This document shows positions 59,697 through 64,000 of a DNA stretch of 64,000 bases, in pieces (within the stretch, counting starts at the first letter, position 1; the number at the start of each line of letters is the position of its first letter). Both the position numbers and the translations under genes were made by a program. The notes under the pieces were generated by a model. It saw only the letters and a program-made list of their open reading frames with translations. It did not search any database and was not told the origin of the DNA. Source of the stretch: Molanna angustata (Eukaryota > Arthropoda > Insecta > Trichoptera > Molannidae). The DNA is taken from assembly GCA_963576475.1 (NCBI GenBank), contig OY754969.1, forward strand, positions 24,303,318 through 24,367,317, written 5' to 3'.

Positions 59697-62600
59697 TTAC
59701 GCGTTTCTTAATGGACATTCAAAAAATATATGATCCAGCGTTTCAACGTTTGTTCCGCACTCGCATAGATTCGACTCAATAACTCCAATCCTTGCCAAAT
59801 GCTCACCAGTAGAACAATGTCCGAGGCGCATTCGACACAGTACACTGGTCGTATGTTTGTCGAACATCATTTCACTGAACCACGGCTTTCTGGCTAGTCT
59901 TGGCTGAGTCTCTCTATACAGCCTGCCCTTCGTTTGAGAGACAAAGTCCCAATGAGCCTGCCAATTCTCCATTAGGCGCATCTTAATATTAGGAAGAATA
60001 TCGTTTAAAATAATGAAGGGGTGAGTCCTTGTAGTACATTTGGTTGACCTTTTGGCTAGTTCATCTGCCTTCTCATTCCCTTTTATTCCGCAGTGACTTG
60101 GTATCCATGCCAAACATGCTTCTTTTTTTTGGTCCTTGATTTTTTTAATTTTTGTTCTAATTTGGATACAGTAGGGATCATCCACATAAGAAAGAGGGGA
60201 TCTGCTTAATTTTTGAATTGCGCTTAATGAATCTGTTAAAATTAAAGTGTGTGAGAACTGTTTTGTTTCTGCGTAATTCAGAGCTTCCAATATTGCAACA
60301 CACTCCGCTGAGAAAATGGTTGCTTCCTTATGAAGAGTCAACATCAATTGAGCATTGTCCGATTCACTGAAAACTGCCGATCCTACGTTGTTCTCATTGT
60401 CTAGCTTCGATCCATCTGTATACAGTAATTTCCATTTGCTCCATTTATTTGATATTTCTTGGTTGAAGCGTTTGGAGGCAAAGGTATCTGGAACTATGTT
60501 TAAAGATTGGATGAAAGTTGGAGTATCTACTAAGTTATGGTAGGGCATGGAATAAACAGGAAGTATTTCAGATTTGAGTAGAACTTGTGAGTACATTTCC
60601 ATAAATTTAAGGCTATTGATTAGTGGAGTTGGTTTTTTATTCTTCCAGAAAGTGTTTTTATTTACAAAGTAATGTTTCAAATGATTGATTTTGTTAACTA
60701 AAGGGTGAAATTTTATACTATAGCATTTTCCGAAGAAGTTGTCTGATAGGTATTGTTTTCTCAATTCAATAGGAGGATCTGCGGCCTCTACTTGGAGGGC
60801 GTTCACTGGTGAAGACTTCATAGCTCCCAAAACAATTCTCAAACTCTCATATTGGATTTTGTCAAGGATTTGGGAATTCTTTTTTGATAAAGGGCTTAAA
60901 AGGAATAAACCGTAATCGATTTGACTGCGAATATAGGATGTGTACATTATTCTGAGAATAGATAGATGACCACCCCACCAAGTGCGCGTTACTGCTCGCA
61001 TAGCATTTAAACCGGACTGACATTTATTAGCAGTGTGGATAACTTGAGAATTCCAAGAGAGTCTGGAATCCATGATAATACCGAGGAATTTAATTTCAGT
61101 TGTAGCTGGTAAGGCAGTATTATTAGTGATGATTTTAATAGCCGGGATTGAACGTTTTTTGGTAAAGATGATTGATTTACATTTACTTAGACTAAGATTC
61201 ATTCCAATGTCTGATAACCGCGAAGCTATTATTTTTAAATTGTCGCTAAGCGACATCTCCATTTGTTGTAAGTTTTTACCTGATACATATACGAAAAAAT
61301 CATCCGCATAATTTAATAACTGTATCGGAGAATATATAAGATGAAAAATTTCAAGGATGTAAATATTAAAGAGTATTGGGTTTAAAACTGATCCCTGAGG
61401 TAATCCTTTACCAACGATTCTTTCTTGTAAGTGGATACCTTGGATATCTAAAATAATTTTTCTATTAACAAGAAGGTTGATTATAAATGACGTTAACTTA
61501 GTTGGGATCCCTATGCGAGTGAGTTTGGTTTTAAGAATTGGAAAGTGTACATTATCAAATGCACTAGAGATGTCCAAACTCGCTCCTACGACATGTTCCT
61601 GTCTGGAAAAAGCTAACAGAATGTCTGTTACTAAGTTAGATACACTTTCGAGGGTAGATTTTTTTTTTCTGAATCCAAACATGTTATGAGGAAAGGTTTT
61701 TTTATTTTCAACGAACCAATCGATTCTTCTTTTGATCAGATGTTCGGTTAATTTTAGAAGAGTTGAGGCAAGAGCAATTGGTCTGTAATTTTCTCCCGAA
61801 TTTGGGTCTTTCTTTGGTTTTAGAATTGGAATAATTAGTTGGGACTTCCATGTATCAGGGACAGTGCCAGAATCAAACATTATGTTTATTAATTTGGTGA
61901 AGTATTCTAGCATACTGTCGCTAGTATTTGCTAAGATGACATATGGGATTCCATCGATTCCTGGGGCGGTATTTTTGACGATTTCGAGGATGGCTTTGAG
62001 TTCGTTAGTTTGGAATGGAGCATCTAACCAGTTGTTATTAGGTGGGAAGGAATATTCTGTGAGAAGTTCGTCAGCATTTGCAGAAAATGGAGGAGCGAGT
62101 TTGTTCAAAAAGTCATCTGACCATAGCTTCGGGCACGATTTTAGAGGCGATAATTTGAATGATCCTCGGAATTTTTTAATGTTATTCCAAACGGTAGATA
62201 TTGTTGTTTGAGGAGAAAGCGATGTGCAGAAGTCTATCCATCCTTTTCGCTTTTTGTTTCTCAGAAATCTCTTTACTTTGGCTTGAATATTTTTAAAAAT
62301 CAAATAATTTTCCAATGTCATATTTTTTCTATACACCTTAAGCGCTTCTTTTCTAAGAATTGTTTGATCTTCGCATTCCGAATCCCACCAAGGTGGAGGG
62401 GGAGGATATTTTTTGGTTTTATTAACTTTCTTAGGGATGAAATTTTCCGCTTTTTCTATTGTTTCTATGAAATTATCGTAACAATCTAGTAAATTTTCTT
62501 TAGAGGGTAAAATTAGTCGTGAATTGGTTGGGTCATCCGTGAAATTAACAAATCCAGACCAATTGGCTTTTTCAAAATTACAAATGTATTTACTAAATCT

Positions 62601-63308
62601 CTTTTTTCTTATTTGTGGTGCATTGCTGTAGGAGGAAGGATTGCGTACTAGTTTGCAGTACGGATGAGAGTAGAGAACACAAATCGGAAAGTGGTCACTG
62701 TTGAATGGATCGGGTTGAATATTCCAATCCAGGTAAGTGGCTAATTCTGGGCTACAAATTGTTAAATCTACGGCACTTGGTCGTTGATTTGGTACGGGGA
62801 CGCGCGTAGGAGATCCATCATTAATAACACATAAACTCAGCTCATTTAATAGATCTACTATTATTCTGCCTAATCTTGTACATGTAGATGAACCCCATAT
62901 GCTATGATGGGTATTGAAATCCCCAAGTATTACAAATGGTGAAGGTAAACGATTGAATACTGACTTCAATATTGATTTTGTGGGTTGAAAATTAGGGGAA
63001 ATGTATATTGATACGAAAGTTGTGCCATTTATTTCGGCAGCGACTAACTGGAAAGGGCAGTTGATTGTTTTTGGGTGTACCTGATTGAAATATAATGAAT
63101 CTTTTATTAATAATGCACAACCTCCACGACCGTCCAGTCTATTGTCAGTAAGGCATCGGTAACCGTGTATTTTAAATAGCTTATCATCTCTAAGCCAAGT
63201 TTCGGACAATGCAGCTACGTCTATCTGATTTCCAGATAGAAGATTTAATATTGAGTCTTTATTAGGAGCAGCACTCCTACAGTTCCATTGAAGAATGTTT
63301 AAAGCCAT
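59697..63308 (-). CDS. LINE ORF2: endonuclease, reverse transcriptase, RNase H
   Basis: Intact 1203-codon frame. The endonuclease has LQWNCRS (Asn9), SETW (Glu36), GDFN (129-132) and SDH (204-206). The RT has ENYRPIALASTLLKLTEHLI, ASLDISSAFDNV, GLPQGSVLNPILFNIYI and the catalytic YADD at 667-670. RNase H starts at LYTDGS (Asp965) with SAECVAILEAL, LTDSLSAI and IPSHCGIKGNEKADELA, so all four acidic positions appear kept. The C-terminus has CRMRLGHCSTGEHLARIG and a Cys/His motif CECG..VETLDHIFFECPL. The start MALNILQWNC is right at the endonuclease edge, as expected. The protein would nick target DNA, copy its own RNA and degrade it. With no stops, this copy may be recent. Confidence 0.95.
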   Translation of the reverse strand: MALNILQWNCRSAAPNKDSILNLLSGNQIDVAALSETWLRDDKLFKIHGYRCLTDNRLDGRGGCALLIKDSLYFNQVHPKTINCPFQLVAAEINGTTFVSIYISPNFQPTKSILKSVFNRLPSPFVILGDFNTHHSIWGSSTCTRLGRIIVDLLNELSLCVINDGSPTRVPVPNQRPSAVDLTICSPELATYLDWNIQPDPFNSDHFPICVLYSHPYCKLVRNPSSYSNAPQIRKKRFSKYICNFEKANWSGFVNFTDDPTNSRLILPSKENLLDCYDNFIETIEKAENFIPKKVNKTKKYPPPPPWWDSECEDQTILRKEALKVYRKNMTLENYLIFKNIQAKVKRFLRNKKRKGWIDFCTSLSPQTTISTVWNNIKKFRGSFKLSPLKSCPKLWSDDFLNKLAPPFSANADELLTEYSFPPNNNWLDAPFQTNELKAILEIVKNTAPGIDGIPYVILANTSDSMLEYFTKLINIMFDSGTVPDTWKSQLIIPILKPKKDPNSGENYRPIALASTLLKLTEHLIKRRIDWFVENKKTFPHNMFGFRKKKSTLESVSNLVTDILLAFSRQEHVVGASLDISSAFDNVHFPILKTKLTRIGIPTKLTSFIINLLVNRKIILDIQGIHLQERIVGKGLPQGSVLNPILFNIYILEIFHLIYSPIQLLNYADDFFVYVSGKNLQQMEMSLSDNLKIIASRLSDIGMNLSLSKCKSIIFTKKRSIPAIKIITNNTALPATTEIKFLGIIMDSRLSWNSQVIHTANKCQSGLNAMRAVTRTWWGGHLSILRIMYTSYIRSQIDYGLFLLSPLSKKNSQILDKIQYESLRIVLGAMKSSPVNALQVEAADPPIELRKQYLSDNFFGKCYSIKFHPLVNKINHLKHYFVNKNTFWKNKKPTPLINSLKFMEMYSQVLLKSEILPVYSMPYHNLVDTPTFIQSLNIVPDTFASKRFNQEISNKWSKWKLLYTDGSKLDNENNVGSAVFSESDNAQLMLTLHKEATIFSAECVAILEALNYAETKQFSHTLILTDSLSAIQKLSRSPLSYVDDPYCIQIRTKIKKIKDQKKEACLAWIPSHCGIKGNEKADELAKRSTKCTTRTHPFIILNDILPNIKMRLMENWQAHWDFVSQTKGRLYRETQPRLARKPWFSEMMFDKHTTSVLCRMRLGHCSTGEHLARIGVIESNLCECGTNVETLDHIFFECPLRNA

Positions 63309-63353
63309 TTTAGAGTATGATAAAATATAGATTTGATACGTATGCTATGCAAC

Positions 63354-64000
63354 CTACGGCAGGGGAACCGACGGTGCATCTGTATTGGAATGTGTTGGTT
63401 CAGTAATGTTATTATCTTCGTTAGTAATTAATGAAGCGTTTTTTAATGTATTTTTTATTATTTCATCGTTGGACGGTATGGAAACATAGTTTCCAGTAGT
63501 AAGTAGTTCGTTTAACATGTTATATATACAGTTAAGGATAATTTCTTTGCGGTTGTTCATGGGGTCATAGTTGCTTGTATTGTTAGGAAGGGCACAACCA
63601 TTATTTGGAGAAGGGTAGTTTCCATTTGGGGCTATCAGTATGGAGTCTAAGTGTTTTTTTTCGTTTATTGATAAAGCGTTAGTTTTTGAATGGGGCGTTT
63701 TACTTATATGAGATATTTGTTTCCATTTTAGCCTAGAGTGGGTTTGGTTTTCAGCACTAGGAATAATTTTTGTTTTTTCTGAATATGTGATTTTCGCCGG
63801 TGGGAACATACTTGATGCCTCAATATAAGATACAGAATTTTCCGCCATCACTTTTTTTATATTTTTTTGGCGCGTCAACTCCGGGCAGTTGATATCCAGG
63901 GCTGAATGATTACCCGTACAGTTAGCGCAAATTAAGTTTTCAATATTTTCTGTGCAAGTCTCACCGAGATGCTGGGAACGACATTTATAACATCTAGCAA
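63354..64000 (-). CDS. LINE ORF1, gag-like, 3' part (runs off the edge)
   Basis: The frame is open from the window edge at 64000 to a TAG at 63354-63356, so the usual first Met is not in view; the TTG near 63878 is internal. At the edge it encodes ARCYKCRSQHLGETC, a CX2CX3HX4C knuckle, then CANCTGNHSALDINC, a second CX2CX3HX6C knuckle. The C-terminal part is Asn/Ser/Thr-rich without a clear fold. Two or three CCHC knuckles in ORF1 are typical of I- and Jockey-type elements, where the protein packages element RNA. The link to ORF2 (45-bp gap, same strand) supports one bicistronic element. Confidence 0.88.
   Translation of the reverse strand, partial: ARCYKCRSQHLGETCTENIENLICANCTGNHSALDINCPELTRQKNIKKVMAENSVSYIEASSMFPPAKITYSEKTKIIPSAENQTHSRLKWKQISHISKTPHSKTNALSINEKKHLDSILIAPNGNYPSPNNGCALPNNTSNYDPMNNRKEIILNCIYNMLNELLTTGNYVSIPSNDEIIKNTLKNASLITNEDNNITEPTHSNTDAPSVPLP

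Larger units (their letters stand above)
59446..64000 (-). mobile_element. RNase H-bearing LINE (I/Jockey supergroup), 5' end outside the window
   Basis: Minus-strand order: gag-like ORF1 (open at the window edge to 63354), 45-bp gap, ORF2 (63308-59697), a 3' untranslated region of about 235 bp, poly(A). The two-ORF layout with EN, RT, RNase H and terminal Cys motif fits I-type elements. It lies about 70 bp from the Helentron-like copy 3. The left target-site flank is visible but its partner lies beyond 64000. Confidence 0.9.

Overview
This window is a stretch of AT-rich insect nuclear DNA with no convincing host gene and a dense, layered deposit of transposable elements. The organism is most likely a lepidopteran. 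The evidence is the style of its RTE-clade LINEs, the tRNA-derived SINEs, the frequent GTACCTAC-type motifs, and the overall AT richness. The species cannot be named from the sequence, and another insect order is possible.

Two retrotransposon coding regions are intact. At 45161-47986 (+) an RTE-like LINE encodes endonuclease plus reverse transcriptase. It ends in a (GAA)n tail and sits between 18-bp target-site duplications. At 59446-64000 (-) an RNase H-bearing LINE of the I/Jockey supergroup has a complete ORF2, a poly(A) tail and the 3' part of a gag-like ORF1 that runs off the right edge. A third LINE (35174-36541, +) is 5'-truncated but keeps an open RT frame and ends in a (GTAT)n tail.

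The rest is mostly debris of these and other families. There are about ten 3' fragments of (GAA)n-tailed RTEs and five of the (GTAT)n-tailed RTE, plus a decayed CR1/Jockey-type RT at 18725-19862. Several tRNA-derived SINEs are present. A second SINE-like family has a 3' end that copies the (GTAT)n RTE. Other repeats are a fold-back MITE family with GGGGGCAAG ends, a Harbinger relic nested in another repeat, a MITE with near-perfect 132-bp arms inside a long (TA)n array, and a Helentron-like family that carries a piece of RTE tail.

Layout: 1-9 kb, SINE and repeat fragments with one weak exon candidate. 9.6-10.3 kb, a truncated RTE with a clean duplication. 14-16.5 kb, a fold-back MITE and a TIR-like repeat cluster. 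17.6-19.9 kb, repeats and the CR1/Jockey relic. 22.5-23 kb, a fold-back MITE and a SINE. 25-31.2 kb, microsatellites, Helentron-like copies, the Harbinger relic and the (TA)n MITE. 31.6-36.5 kb, LINE ends and SINEs. 41-52 kb, LINE remnants and the intact RTE. 55.5-64 kb, SINEs, a Helentron-like copy and the intact RNase H LINE. Long quiet AT-rich blocks lie at 10.3-14.2, 19.9-22.5, 36.5-41 and 52.2-55.5 kb.

The parts are linked by shared 3' ends. The RTE machinery plausibly mobilised the SINE-like elements that carry its tail, and later insertions landed in earlier ones, so relative ages can be read from the nesting.
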